Shown in pieces: positions 1 to 8,686 of a stretch of DNA of 64,000 bases (position 1 is its first letter; the number at the start of each line of letters is the position of its first letter). Source of the stretch: Clostridia bacterium (GTDB lineage: Bacteria > Bacillota > Clostridia > Oscillospirales > CAG-272); NCBI GenBank assembly GCA_024405755.1, contig JAKSOD010000003.1, positions 50,992 to 114,991 on the forward strand. Direction: 5' to 3'. The position numbers and the translations under genes are program-made. Below the pieces are notes generated by a model, which did no database searches, was not told the origin of the DNA, and saw only the letters and a program-made list of their open reading frames with translations.

Positions 1-527
1 CCGATAGTGGGTTTCTTTTCCACTATATCAACGGGAAATCCGGCGTCAGCGATATCAAGAGCCGTCTGGATGCCGGCGATTCCTCCGCCGATAACCAGTG
101 CTCTCTTTGTAACGGGAGTCTCACCGGGGGTGAGGGGAGCATTGAGATTTACCTTTGCTACGGCAGCTTTGCCGAGAATAATTGCCTTCTCGGTACCTGA
201 AATCGTATCTTTATGTACCCACGAACACTGTTCACGTATATTGGCGATTTCAACCATATATGGGTTGATCCCGGCGGCAGCAGCGGTCTTGCGGAAAGTC
301 GTCTCGTGCATACGGGGAGAACATGAGCAAACCACGATTCCGGTAAGTTTGTACTCGGCTATGGCGTTCTTGATTATATCCTGCCCCGCCTGAGAACACA
401 TATACTGATAATGAGTTGAAAAGACAACTCCCTGCTCTTTTCCAAGAGACTCGGAAACGGCGGCAACATCTACCGTTCCCGCGATATTTGTGCCGCAATG
501 GCACACAAATACGCCGATTCTTTGCAT
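1..527 (-). CDS. hdrA: Heterodisulfide reductase subunit A-like flavoprotein (partial)
   Basis: This is the N-terminal 175 residues of an HdrA-type iron-sulfur flavoprotein; the rest lies beyond the window edge. HdrA is the FAD subunit that bifurcates electrons between ferredoxin and the HdrBC module in the cytoplasm. The protein opens with MQRIGVFVCHCGTNIAG, the Cys-containing start usual for HdrA. A CSCSPRMHE segment follows, and near residue 150 there is a Rossmann FAD-binding loop (VIGGGIAGIQTA) ending in an acidic EKKP strand. The ATG at 527 follows an AAGGAGG ribosome site and lies 15 bases after the hdrC stop, so it is the third gene of hdrB-hdrC-hdrA. The flavin and C-terminal ferredoxin domains cannot be seen. 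Confidence 0.9.
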   Translation of the reverse strand, partial: MQRIGVFVCHCGTNIAGTVDVAAVSESLGKEQGVVFSTHYQYMCSQAGQDIIKNAIAEYKLTGIVVCSCSPRMHETTFRKTAAAAGINPYMVEIANIREQCSWVHKDTISGTEKAIILGKAAVAKVNLNAPLTPGETPVTKRALVIGGGIAGIQTALDIADAGFPVDIVEKKPTI

Positions 528-542
528 TTACCGTTTCCTCCT

Positions 543-932
543 TTACTTCTGATATTTTCTGAATGCTGTTACGATCGCCTGCTGAGGCATTTCGTCATCA
601 AGCAAAGCGGGAATGTCATTTGCCGTTATTCTGTCTCCGCCTTTTTCTCTTACGGCAACAAGGCGGATAGCCTCAACGAGTTTTCCCGGTTCAACACCGC
701 GGGGACAGCGTTCTACGCACGCCATACAGGACAGGCACTTATAAAGAGACTCTGATTTCAGAAGAGGCTCTATTTCTCCCGTTTCTACCATATAAACGAA
801 TTCGTGAGGATGATATTCCATTTCGTCGTAAGAAGGACAGGTGGCTGTGCACTTGCCGCATCTCATACATTTGCGGGGATTGACTCCGCTTATGCGGAGA
901 ATCTGTTCGCGCTTGCGTTCCATATCAGCCAT
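543..932 (-). CDS. hdrC: Heterodisulfide reductase subunit C (4Fe-4S protein)
   Basis: A 129-residue ferredoxin-like subunit that passes electrons from HdrA to HdrB. Two classic 4Fe-4S motifs are visible: CMRCGKCTATCPS near residues 22-34 and CLSCMACVERCPRG near residues 67-80. The spacing and the length are typical of soluble HdrC. Its ATG overlaps the hdrB stop by one base (TAATG), which implies translational coupling, and hdrA follows after 15 bases. The short C-terminal tail has no membrane segment, so the complex should be cytoplasmic, unlike HdrDE. The electron acceptor in this organism cannot be deduced; in related bacteria HdrABC works with a Flx-type or MvhD-type partner. Confidence 0.92.
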   Translation of the reverse strand: MADMERKREQILRISGVNPRKCMRCGKCTATCPSYDEMEYHPHEFVYMVETGEIEPLLKSESLYKCLSCMACVERCPRGVEPGKLVEAIRLVAVREKGGDRITANDIPALLDDEMPQQAIVTAFRKYQK

Positions 933-1726
933 TATTCCGCCTCCTTGACTCCCAGAGCCTCGGCAAGGAGTTCTGTGAAGTATACGACAGGCAATTTGCT
1001 GCCGTTTTTGATCAGATTATACCTGCACAGCGGGCAGGCGGTCACGATAAGATCCGCCCCGTGATTCACTGCACTGTCAGTTACTTTCTTACTCTTTTTT
1101 TCGGCAGATGCCCCGTCTTCAAGAGCAACATAGCCGCCGCAGCACTCATTTCTCGCCGGGTATATTACCGGCTCGGCTCCGAGTGCCCTGATGAAATCCT
1201 CCATGATCGTGGGATTTTCGGGATCATCAAACCGCATTGCTTTTCCCGGTCTCAGCAAAAGGCAGCCGTAATATGCGGCAACTTTTTTCCCGGTCAGAGG
1301 ATTTACGACCTTCTCGCGTATCTTATCGAATCCGACAACATCACGGAGAAGTTCAAGATAATGATAAACAGTTGTTTCTCCGTTGTACGGAGTTGTGAAA
1401 TCCTTGTCCTGAGCCATATACGTATTTACCTTGGCGGCAAAATCCGTATCCTGCATGGCAATATTTGTCCGCTTAATCACATTATGACACGCCGAACAGA
1501 CGGTGAGAAGCGGAGTATCCGCGTCTCTTGCCGCTTTCAGCGCACGAACGCTTGAAAGTTTTGTGGCTATTTCGTCGTTTGACGCTGTAAACGCGCCGCC
1601 GCAGCACTGCCACGTTTCCGGCTCGCACAGTTCAATTCCGAGTTTTGCAGCACATTCACGGGCATATCTGTCAAGATCCTTCGCTTTAGTGCGTAGGGTA
1701 CAGCCCGGATAGTAGGTTACTTTCAT
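932..1726 (-). CDS. hdrB: Heterodisulfide reductase subunit B (CCG-domain protein)
   Basis: A 264-residue catalytic subunit with two CCG domains, the fold that holds the noncubane 4Fe-4S clusters which cleave disulfides in methanogen HdrB. The first domain shows YYPGC near residue 5, WQCCGG near residue 40 and CSACHN near residue 80. The second shows YYGC near 153, NECCGG near 193 and CPLCRYN near 233. All the cysteines of the paired CX(n)CCGX(n)CXXC motif are present. It is the first gene of the hdrBCA unit, starting 92 bases after fumC with a strong hairpin in between. The natural substrate in a non-methanogen is unknown; a low-molecular-weight or protein disulfide is an inference. Confidence 0.92.
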   Translation of the reverse strand: MKVTYYPGCTLRTKAKDLDRYARECAAKLGIELCEPETWQCCGGAFTASNDEIATKLSSVRALKAARDADTPLLTVCSACHNVIKRTNIAMQDTDFAAKVNTYMAQDKDFTTPYNGETTVYHYLELLRDVVGFDKIREKVVNPLTGKKVAAYYGCLLLRPGKAMRFDDPENPTIMEDFIRALGAEPVIYPARNECCGGYVALEDGASAEKKSKKVTDSAVNHGADLIVTACPLCRYNLIKNGSKLPVVYFTELLAEALGVKEAE

Positions 1727-1750
1727 TTATTTTGTTTGCATCCTTTCTTC

Positions 1751-1782
1751 GGATCACGGCAGACACCTCTCTGCCGTGATCC
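1751..1782 (-). other. GC-rich hairpin between fumC and hdrB
   Basis: A perfect 13-bp inverted repeat (GGATCACGGCAGA and its complement) with a 6-base loop lies between the fumC stop and the hdrB start. In the direction of transcription it is not followed by a T-run, so it is not a standard intrinsic terminator. It could be a processing or stabilising hairpin that lets hdrBCA and fumC accumulate at different levels. Confidence 0.7.
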
Positions 1783-1818
1783 TGCAAATTGCATTTAAGG
1801 AGTTCCCGTTTGACTGTG

Positions 1819-3195
1819 TCAGACCATCTGCTCAGGATGGAATACCTCGTCAAATTTTTCTTCTGTCAAAAAACCGAGTTCTACGCAGGCCTCTTTAAGA
1901 GAAATATTATCCTTGAACGCCTTCTTGGCGGTCTTGGCGGCATTCTCATAACCGATATAAGGGTTGAGAGCAGTAACAAGCATAAGAGAATTATGCAGGT
2001 TATGATACATTTTATCCTTATCTGCTACAATACCGACGGCGCACTTATTATTGAAGGAAACTATGCACTCGGCAAGGAGTCTTGCGGACTGAAGGAAATT
2101 ATAGGAAGCAACGGGCATAAAGACGTTCAGCTGGAAGTTGCCCTGGCTTGCCGCCATGCCGACAGCCACATCATTGCCCATGATCTGCACGGCTACCATG
2201 GTCACAGCCTCACACTGAGTGGGATTGACCTTGCCGGGCATAATGGAAGAACCCGGCTCATTCTCGGGAATCCTGATCTCGCCGAGACCGTCACGGGGAC
2301 CGGAAGCAAGCCAGCGTACGTCGTTGGCGATCTTCATCATATCGCAGGCAGCAGCCTTGATCGCGCCGTGTGCAAATACGAGTTCGTCTTTCGAAGTAAG
2401 GGCGTGGAATTTATTCGGTGCTGTCACAAAAGGCTTGCCTGTGAGTTCTGCGACCTTGGCGGCAACAAGAGTGTCAAATCCCTTGGGGGCATTGAGTCCG
2501 GTGCCGACTGCAGTTCCGCCGAGAGCAAGTTCGTAAAGTGGTTTTACGGCAAGTTTAAGAAGTTCTACGTCGCGTTCAAGGCTGGATCTCCAACCGCTGA
2601 TCTCCTGGCTGAACTTGATGGGAGTTGCATCCTGAAGATGTGTCCTTCCGGACTTGACGATTCCTTCATTCTCCGCTTCAAGACGTTTGAAAGTGCTGAT
2701 AAGCAATTCAATGGCAGGAATAAGTTTATCTTCTATGGCAATTACCGCGGAAATATGCATTGCTGTGGGGAACGTATCGTTGGAGGACTGGCTCATATTG
2801 ATATCGTCATTGGGGTGAGTCAGGACCTTACCGGCAATCTCGTTGGCACGGTTGCGGATTACTTCGTTGGCATTCATATTGGACTGAGTGCCGGATCCTG
2901 TCTGCCAGACTACAAGCGGGAAGTGTTCATTGAGTTTACCTGCGATAACTTCGTCGCAAGCTGCAATTATTGCTGAGAGTTTCTCGTCAGTCATCTTCTC
3001 CGGTTTTAGTTCATGGTTGGCAAGGGCAGCGGCCTTTTTTAGGATACCGAAGGCGTGAATGATCTCGCGGGGCATAGTCTCAATTCCTACGCCGATTTCA
3101 AAGTTCTCGTGGCTTCTCTGTGTCTGAGCAGCCCAGTATTTGTCCGCGGGAACCTGAACTTCTCCCATGGAGTCGTGTTCGATACGGTATTGCAT
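1819..3195 (-). CDS. fumC: Class II fumarate hydratase
   Basis: A 458-residue oxygen-stable fumarase interconverting fumarate and L-malate. Family signatures are plain: the TGSGTQSNMNANEVI stretch near residue 100, SSNDTFPTAMHI near residue 138, GRTHLQDA near residue 187 and the fumarase/aspartase signature GSSIMPGKVNPTQ near residue 317. The length matches FumC (about 460). The ATG at 3195 has an AAAGGA site upstream. It lies between ldh and hdrBCA, all on the same strand, so it is part of a set of redox-sink genes. An aspartase assignment is less likely, because the active-site regions read as FumC. Confidence 0.95.
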   Translation of the reverse strand: MQYRIEHDSMGEVQVPADKYWAAQTQRSHENFEIGVGIETMPREIIHAFGILKKAAALANHELKPEKMTDEKLSAIIAACDEVIAGKLNEHFPLVVWQTGSGTQSNMNANEVIRNRANEIAGKVLTHPNDDINMSQSSNDTFPTAMHISAVIAIEDKLIPAIELLISTFKRLEAENEGIVKSGRTHLQDATPIKFSQEISGWRSSLERDVELLKLAVKPLYELALGGTAVGTGLNAPKGFDTLVAAKVAELTGKPFVTAPNKFHALTSKDELVFAHGAIKAAACDMMKIANDVRWLASGPRDGLGEIRIPENEPGSSIMPGKVNPTQCEAVTMVAVQIMGNDVAVGMAASQGNFQLNVFMPVASYNFLQSARLLAECIVSFNNKCAVGIVADKDKMYHNLHNSLMLVTALNPYIGYENAAKTAKKAFKDNISLKEACVELGFLTEEKFDEVFHPEQMV

Positions 3196-3255
3196 ACTGA
3201 TATTTCCTTTCTTAGTTGAAAATTGACTTTTTTATTTTTTTACTGCGCGCAGATA

Positions 3256-4200
3256 TCAATAATCTACGCTGCGGAGAGTTTCTTTAAGTCTGTCAGCACT
3301 CTTGCGCAGGAGTGCTACTTCGGTGTCGTTCAGCGGCAGAAGGATCTTGCCTTCAACTCCACGTTTACCGATAACATTTACAATACTGAGGCATACGTCT
3401 TCAATACCGTATTCTCCGTGAAGCATTGTTGAAATCGGCATTGACATATCAACGGAACTGAGCAAACATTGACAAATGTGACACACAGCCATTGATACTG
3501 CGTAGAAAGTCGCACCTTTCAGTCCTATGACCTTGGATCCGGACTGGCGGACTGACATTTCAAGTTCCGCAAAGTCAAGAGGAGGATAGTTTTTACCCTG
3601 ATATTCCAGCGATTCTGAAAACTGCTTGATCGGTACATTCGAAATATTAACCATTGACCACGGAATGAAAGATGAATCACCGTGTTCACCGAGAACATAG
3701 GCGTGCACGTTTTTCTGATTGATGTTGTAGTGATCGGACAGACGGGAACGAAGCCGGGATGTATCGAGAATTGTACCGGATCCGATTATGTGTTCCTCGG
3801 GAAGTCCGGAACGCTTGCAGAAAACGTAAGTCAGTATGTCAACAGGGTTGCTGACAATAATATACATAGCGTCGGGAGCATATTTCGTAATCTCGGGAGT
3901 TATGCAGTTCAGAATATTGATATTGATCTGGGCAAGATCAAGTCTTGTCTGACCGGGTTTACGGGCAACACCGGAAGTGATGATAACGATATCCGAACCC
4001 GCTGCATCGGGATATGAACCGGCATAAATTGAACAGGGACTGCAATATGGTGTACCCTGTTTGATATCGATAGCTTCACCGAGTGCTTTGTCTTTATTGA
4101 TATCAATGAGTACGATATCAGAGGCTATACCCATTACTGTGAGCGTGTAGGCGATTGTGGAACCTACATATCCGGTACCGATTACGGTAATTTTGTTCAT
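3256..4200 (-). CDS. ldh: L-lactate dehydrogenase
   Basis: A 314-residue NAD-dependent 2-hydroxyacid dehydrogenase that reduces pyruvate to lactate. The N-terminus carries the Rossmann motif VIGTGYVGSTIA. The mobile-loop residues read RKPGQTRLDL: Gln at the specificity position points to lactate rather than malate dehydrogenase, which carries Arg there. SNPVD (near 123) and the catalytic-histidine motif GEHGDSS (near 176) follow. An AGGAG site precedes the ATG at 4200. Position after hydA and before fumC suggests lactate formation as an alternative to hydrogen production for NADH disposal. No strong private promoter was found in the 132-base gap upstream. Confidence 0.93.
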   Translation of the reverse strand: MNKITVIGTGYVGSTIAYTLTVMGIASDIVLIDINKDKALGEAIDIKQGTPYCSPCSIYAGSYPDAAGSDIVIITSGVARKPGQTRLDLAQININILNCITPEITKYAPDAMYIIVSNPVDILTYVFCKRSGLPEEHIIGSGTILDTSRLRSRLSDHYNINQKNVHAYVLGEHGDSSFIPWSMVNISNVPIKQFSESLEYQGKNYPPLDFAELEMSVRQSGSKVIGLKGATFYAVSMAVCHICQCLLSSVDMSMPISTMLHGEYGIEDVCLSIVNVIGKRGVEGKILLPLNDTEVALLRKSADRLKETLRSVDY

Positions 4201-4293
4201 TAGATTTATCTCCTGAAAATAGAATACTGAATATCATGGCATATGACACAAACAAGAATAACATTTCCTATTTACGGTAATGTTCTGTTGTTC

Positions 4294-4322
4294 CGCGCCC
4301 GCGGTCACGGACCGCGGGTGCG
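4294..4322 (-). other. GC-rich hairpin between hydA and ldh
   Basis: A 13-bp stem (one G-T pair) with an ACG loop sits directly after the hydA stop at 4333. As on the fumC-hdrB junction, no T-run follows on the transcribed strand, so it resembles an mRNA-stabilising or processing structure more than a textbook terminator. It may cap the hydCBA message. Confidence 0.65.
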
Positions 4323-4332
4323 GATTCCGGAA

Positions 4333-6027
4333 TCATTTCCGATCCTTAACGTAACTTACGTGGAGCAGTTCGTGCGCTCTGTCTCCGATAATGTTCGCAT
4401 ATACCGATTTGAGAACGGGGTTATCCTCGGAACGGCGGATACTTCTCTTCTTATCCGTCTCGTAGAGTCCCTTGCTGCGGTCGGAAGAGGAATTCTGCTT
4501 TGCGAAGGGCTGACCGCCTCCGTTTACGCATCCGCCTGGACATGCCATAATTTCAATGAAGTCAAAATGTTCACCGCTCTTGACTCTTTGGAGTACTTTC
4601 TCAGCGTTTCCGAGTCCGCTGACTACTGCAACATGCAGAGTATCGTCTCCGACGTGAAGATCAAATTCCTTTAAACCTTCGAGTCCGCGCTGTCCCGAAT
4701 CGGCGATAGTCACGAGTTCTGCGCGGCTCTTATTGGCAGAAACCCGACGAAGCACAGCCTCGGTAACACCGCCGGTAACGCCGAACAGGATTCCGGCACC
4801 GGAAACTGTCCCGAAAATGGGATCCACTGCCTCAGGCTCGACCTCGTCGAATCTGATACCCGCTTCCATTATCATATGTACCAATTCCTGAGTTGTGATA
4901 ACCGCGTCGACATTAGGATTGCCGTTTACTTTGAATTCTTCTCTCACTGCCTCTGTTTTTTTGGCGGTACATGGCATAACAGCAACGTGAAACATTTTCT
5001 TTTCCGCGTTCTTATGCTGATCTTTCAGCAGAGATGCCATCATCTGCATTGGTGAGCGGCAGGTAGAGATATTCGGAAGTAACTCGGGATGTTTGTTCTC
5101 GCAGTATTTTATCCAACCGGGGCAGCAGGATGTGATAAGAGGAAGATTTTCTTTCTTTTCAAGTCTTTCGAGGAATTCCTTGGTCTCCTCCATAACGGTG
5201 AGGTCGGCGGAAAATGCGGAATCGTAAATTTCGTCAAACCCGAGTTTGCGCAGGGCAGCAACTATCTTTCCCATAACGTTCTCGCCGTTGACCATGCTCA
5301 ATTCTTTACCGATGGCAACTCTGACGGCGGGAGCGATCTGAACGGTGGTCTTGACACTCGGATCGTCAATGGCGTGCCATACTTTGGATATATCATTCTT
5401 TACCATGAGAGCACCGGTGGGGCATACAGCGGCACACTGACCGCAGCCAACGCAGGCAGTCTCAGAAAGAGGCTTATTGAAAGCTGTACTGATCACCATT
5501 TTTGATCCGCGTCTGGCAAAATCGATCGCTCCGACATTCTGGATCTCGCTGCACATTCTCACGCAGTCTCCGCAGAGAATGCACTTTCCGTTGTCGCGGA
5601 CAATACTGTAAGAAGAAGAATCAACATCCTTCTTTGCTCTTTCTCCGTCGGGGAAGCGGACACGGTCAATATTGAATCTCATAGCAAGATTCTGAAGTTT
5701 ACAAAAGTTATTGTTGTCGCAGGTGGTACAGTCGCGGCAATGGTTGGCGAGAAGAAGTTCAAGAATGTTCTTGCGGTATTTGCGCAGACGCTCGGTGTTG
5801 GTTCTTATCACCATTCCCGCACGCGGGGGAGTCGAACAGGCTGCTTCAATAGCTCCGCGTTCGTTTTCTATGACACACATTCGGCAAGCACCGTACACGG
5901 AGAGTTCGGTATGATAGCAGAATGTCGGCATCTGTATACCGAGTTTTCGGATCATTTCAAGAAGGTTTTTTTCTCCGTTGATCTCAACCGGCATACCGTC
6001 TATGGTCATATACTGTTTTTCTGCCAT
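4333..6027 (-). CDS. hydA: [FeFe]-hydrogenase catalytic subunit of bifurcating HydABC
   Basis: A 565-residue subunit that makes or oxidises H2 at an H-cluster. The order is: N-terminal 2Fe-2S domain (YGACRMC near residue 44), His-ligated cluster (HCRDCTTC), two 4Fe-4S motifs (CILCGDC and CVGCGQC), then the H-cluster signatures TSCCPGW, MPCTAKKTE and the last, ACPGGCVNGGGQP. All cluster ligands are present. The reading frame extends 14 codons further upstream, but the ATG at 6027 has AAGGAGGG about 9 bases before it and lies 4 bases after the hydB stop, so it was preferred. With HydB and HydC it should form the trimeric enzyme coupling NADH and reduced ferredoxin to H2. Confidence 0.96.
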   Translation of the reverse strand: MAEKQYMTIDGMPVEINGEKNLLEMIRKLGIQMPTFCYHTELSVYGACRMCVIENERGAIEAACSTPPRAGMVIRTNTERLRKYRKNILELLLANHCRDCTTCDNNNFCKLQNLAMRFNIDRVRFPDGERAKKDVDSSSYSIVRDNGKCILCGDCVRMCSEIQNVGAIDFARRGSKMVISTAFNKPLSETACVGCGQCAAVCPTGALMVKNDISKVWHAIDDPSVKTTVQIAPAVRVAIGKELSMVNGENVMGKIVAALRKLGFDEIYDSAFSADLTVMEETKEFLERLEKKENLPLITSCCPGWIKYCENKHPELLPNISTCRSPMQMMASLLKDQHKNAEKKMFHVAVMPCTAKKTEAVREEFKVNGNPNVDAVITTQELVHMIMEAGIRFDEVEPEAVDPIFGTVSGAGILFGVTGGVTEAVLRRVSANKSRAELVTIADSGQRGLEGLKEFDLHVGDDTLHVAVVSGLGNAEKVLQRVKSGEHFDFIEIMACPGGCVNGGGQPFAKQNSSSDRSKGLYETDKKRSIRRSEDNPVLKSVYANIIGDRAHELLHVSYVKDRK

Positions 6028-6031
6028 TTCC

Positions 6032-7906
6032 TCATCCCTCCTTGATAGCGTTGAACGCACACGTCGCAATACAACTTCCGCATCTGATGCACTTCGTCAG
6101 ATCAATGCTGAACGGTTCTTTTATCTTTCCGCTGATAGCTCCCACCGGACACTGACGTGCGCACTTTGAACAGCCACGGCAGAGACCGGGATCTATCACG
6201 ATCCGTTTCAGTTTCTGACATGTCCCCGCAGGACAACGTTTCTCATATATATGTGCCTCATATTCCTCGCGGAAATTCTTGATTGTGCTGACGACCGGAT
6301 TAGGTGCGGATTTTCCGAGACCGCACAGAGCAGTTGATGAAATAGTATCGGCAAGTTCGAGAAGAAGTTCAATATCTCCGTCTCTTCCCTCGCCCGCCAC
6401 TATTCTTTCAAGGATTTCAAGCATACGCTTGGTACCTTCGCGGCATGGAACACACTTGCCGCAGGACTCATTCTGAGTGAAGTGCATAAAGAATCTTGCG
6501 ACTTCCACCATACAAGTGTTGGAATCCATAACGACAAGTCCGCCGGAGCCGATCATGGCACCGACTTTCTTTAACGTATCGAAATCAAGAGGTAGATCAA
6601 GGTGTTCTTTGGTAAGGCACGCACCGGAAGGACCTCCGATCTGCACTGCTTTGAATTCACCGTCTCCGCGCATACCGCCGCCGATATCGAAAATGACCTC
6701 ACGCAGCGTAGTTCCCATGGGGACTTCAATAAGTCCGGTATTCTTGATGTTTCCGGTCAGAGCGAAAGCCTTGGTCCCGGGGCTGTTGGAAGGACCTATC
6801 CCGAGGTACCAATCTGCGCCTCTGTTTATGATCTGAGCGACGTTGGCATAGGTTTCAACGTTATTGAGCACGGTGGGGTTGTCAAAAAGACCGTGTTCGG
6901 TAGTACGTGGCGGTTTTACGCGGGGAAATCCGCGTTTGCCCTCGATAGACGCGGTAAGTGCGCTGCCTTCGCCGCAGACAAAAGCACCGGCACCGCGGCT
7001 GATATAAATATCAAATGAAAAATCAGTACCGAGAATATTCTTTCCGAGAAGACCGAGTTCTCTTGCCTCTTCAATGGCATGACGGAGTTTTCTGACGGCA
7101 ACGGGATATTCAGCTCGAACATAAATATACCCGGTATCCGCACCGCAGGCAACGCCCGCGATCATCATACCTTCAAGCATTCTGTGTGGATCATCTTCCA
7201 TTACGGAACGGTCCATAAATGCTCCGGGGTCACCCTCGTCACCGTTGCAGACTATGTATTTCTGAGGATCTTTCTGTCGTCTTACCTGCTCCCACTTCTT
7301 TCCGGTGGGGAATCCTCCGCCGCCTCTGCCGCGGAGATTGGATTTTGATATCTCGGCAACGATCTCGTCTCCGGTCATATCGAACAGTGCCTTTTCAAAT
7401 GCACGGTATCCGCCGACGGAAATGTATTCTTCAATCGAATCGGAATCGATATCGCCGCAGTGTTCAAAAACGACTCTCTTTTGCTTTTGGTAGAAAGGAA
7501 TGGAGTCCTTTTCTGCATAAACGACGCCGTCCTTCTTGAAGGCAAGGCGCTCGACGAGTTCGCCGCTCACAATGGTCCTGTCAATGATCTCCTCGCAGTC
7601 TGAGACTTTTACCTTGATGTAAAGCCACCCCTGAGGTTCAAGGCGTACAAGCGGGCCGAGTTCGCAGAATCCGGGGCATCCGCCTTTTACCACCCGGACA
7701 TCGGGGGAATGCGGATCCTTTTTCAGTTCAACTGAGCAGTCAATGTTCTTCTCTTTCATAAGTTCAACGAACTTATTGTAAATTTCCATGGAACCTGATG
7801 CAAGGCAGCCGGTTCCGGTACACACGAGTATTCTTTTCTTTTCCTGTGCTCTTGCGTTCTCACATGCGTGACGCAGAGCAGCAAGTTCTTCTCTGTTAGT
7901 CAGCAT
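6032..7906 (-). CDS. hydB: Bifurcating hydrogenase NADH-binding subunit (NuoF-like)
   Basis: A 624-residue flavoprotein that binds NADH and FMN in the HydABC complex. An N-terminal thioredoxin-fold 2Fe-2S domain (CTGTGCLASGS near residue 29) precedes a NuoF core with the FMN loop GRGGGGFPTGKKW near residue 194. Then come the 4Fe-4S motif ESCGKCVPCREGT and a C-terminal pair of ferredoxin motifs, CRGCSKCARQCPVGAI and CIRCGSCIATC. This architecture distinguishes HydB from a complex I NuoF. The start overlaps the hydC stop by 11 bases and hydA follows after 4 bases, so the three are co-translated. Confidence 0.96.
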   Translation of the reverse strand: MLTNREELAALRHACENARAQEKKRILVCTGTGCLASGSMEIYNKFVELMKEKNIDCSVELKKDPHSPDVRVVKGGCPGFCELGPLVRLEPQGWLYIKVKVSDCEEIIDRTIVSGELVERLAFKKDGVVYAEKDSIPFYQKQKRVVFEHCGDIDSDSIEEYISVGGYRAFEKALFDMTGDEIVAEISKSNLRGRGGGGFPTGKKWEQVRRQKDPQKYIVCNGDEGDPGAFMDRSVMEDDPHRMLEGMMIAGVACGADTGYIYVRAEYPVAVRKLRHAIEEARELGLLGKNILGTDFSFDIYISRGAGAFVCGEGSALTASIEGKRGFPRVKPPRTTEHGLFDNPTVLNNVETYANVAQIINRGADWYLGIGPSNSPGTKAFALTGNIKNTGLIEVPMGTTLREVIFDIGGGMRGDGEFKAVQIGGPSGACLTKEHLDLPLDFDTLKKVGAMIGSGGLVVMDSNTCMVEVARFFMHFTQNESCGKCVPCREGTKRMLEILERIVAGEGRDGDIELLLELADTISSTALCGLGKSAPNPVVSTIKNFREEYEAHIYEKRCPAGTCQKLKRIVIDPGLCRGCSKCARQCPVGAISGKIKEPFSIDLTKCIRCGSCIATCAFNAIKEG

Positions 7907-8384
7907 TTTTCAACGTCTCCTTGAGTTCATTGATTAGAGCGGACGCTTTGTCCGGAGTCATGGAAGGATGTACTTTATCGTTGATCATCACAGCAGGGGC
8001 AAGTCCGCAGGCACCAAGACAAGCTACAGTCTCAACTGTAAAACTGAGATCGTCGGTTGTCTTTTGATCTTCCGAAAGTCCGAGTTCAGAACGGATCCTT
8101 TCAAGAATCGGCGCGGAACGGCGAACATGACATGCAGTTCCGTCACAAACCTTGATTATGTATTTTCCTTTGGGTTCAAGAGAAAAATTTTCATAGAAAG
8201 TCGCTACGCTGTAAATTCTCGCTTCACTCATATCCATCTTATCGGCAAGATATGGAAATGCTTTCTGCGGCAGATAGTGATACACTTCCTGAATGTCTTG
8301 CAAAATGGCGATAATCGCTTGATGACTGCTGCCGTGTTTTGCAAGAATACCATCAACAACTGCATAATCCAACTGTTGGTTCAT
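7896..8384 (-). CDS. hydC: Bifurcating hydrogenase 2Fe-2S subunit (NuoE-like)
   Basis: A 162-residue NuoE/HydC-type thioredoxin-fold subunit. The four 2Fe-2S cysteines are visible in CDGTACH (near residue 92) and ACLGACGLAP (near residue 132). The N-terminal helical part contains the usual ATFYENF segment. It is the first gene of hydCBA, 302 bases downstream of a LysR gene on the same strand, and its ATG is preceded by AAAAGGAG. Two promoter-like sequences lie in that gap. Role is electron transfer between the NADH site of HydB and the rest of the enzyme. Confidence 0.95.
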   Translation of the reverse strand: MNQQLDYAVVDGILAKHGSSHQAIIAILQDIQEVYHYLPQKAFPYLADKMDMSEARIYSVATFYENFSLEPKGKYIIKVCDGTACHVRRSAPILERIRSELGLSEDQKTTDDLSFTVETVACLGACGLAPAVMINDKVHPSMTPDKASALINELKETLKNAD

Positions 8385-8467
8385 CTTTTTCTCCTTTTAT
8401 CTTTTCATTTTCCGATCGTCTTTTTTTCGCCAAAAATATCCACTTTTCTCTATACTTTTACTAATAA

Positions 8468-8496
8468 AGCATACCACAAATTCCAAACTTTGAGAA
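8468..8496 (-). promoter_or_regulatory. Candidate promoter of hydCBA (proximal)
   Basis: On the minus strand TTCTCA, 17 bases, then TATGCT with an upstream TG (extended -10). It is about 85 bases ahead of the hydC start. The -35 is weak, so help from an activator such as the adjacent LysR protein is plausible but not shown. Confidence 0.45.
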
Positions 8497-8526
8497 TTAT
8501 TTAAAAGATATATACATCATATATTT

Positions 8527-8556
8527 TTTATATAACAATCAAAGATCAACGGTCAA
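8527..8556 (-). promoter_or_regulatory. Candidate promoter of hydCBA (distal)
   Basis: On the minus strand TTGACC is followed after 17-18 bases by an AT-rich ATATAA/TATAAA -10 element. The rest of the 302-base lysR-hydC gap (8385-8686) is AT-rich, with no gene and no clear terminator for lysR, so readthrough from lysR is possible. Confidence 0.4.
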
Positions 8557-8686
8557 AAAATGGATATCGGGCGTTTACAGTTAAAAACGACGAAAAAAGT
8601 CGGAATGCGCATTATCATTTTGTCATTTATGCAAATATTTGTCAAATAAGATTTTTAAGCGGAAATTTGCCGTAATTATAGACACC

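Noticed and set aside
1789-2976. A 395-codon open frame on the plus strand opposite fumC
   Set aside because: It is antisense to a strongly conserved enzyme, has no ribosome site and encodes no recognisable domain; it is a shadow of the fumC codon pattern.
8385-8686. Rex operator upstream of hydCBA
   Set aside because: TTGTTA-like words occur, but no palindrome with the second half-site could be found.
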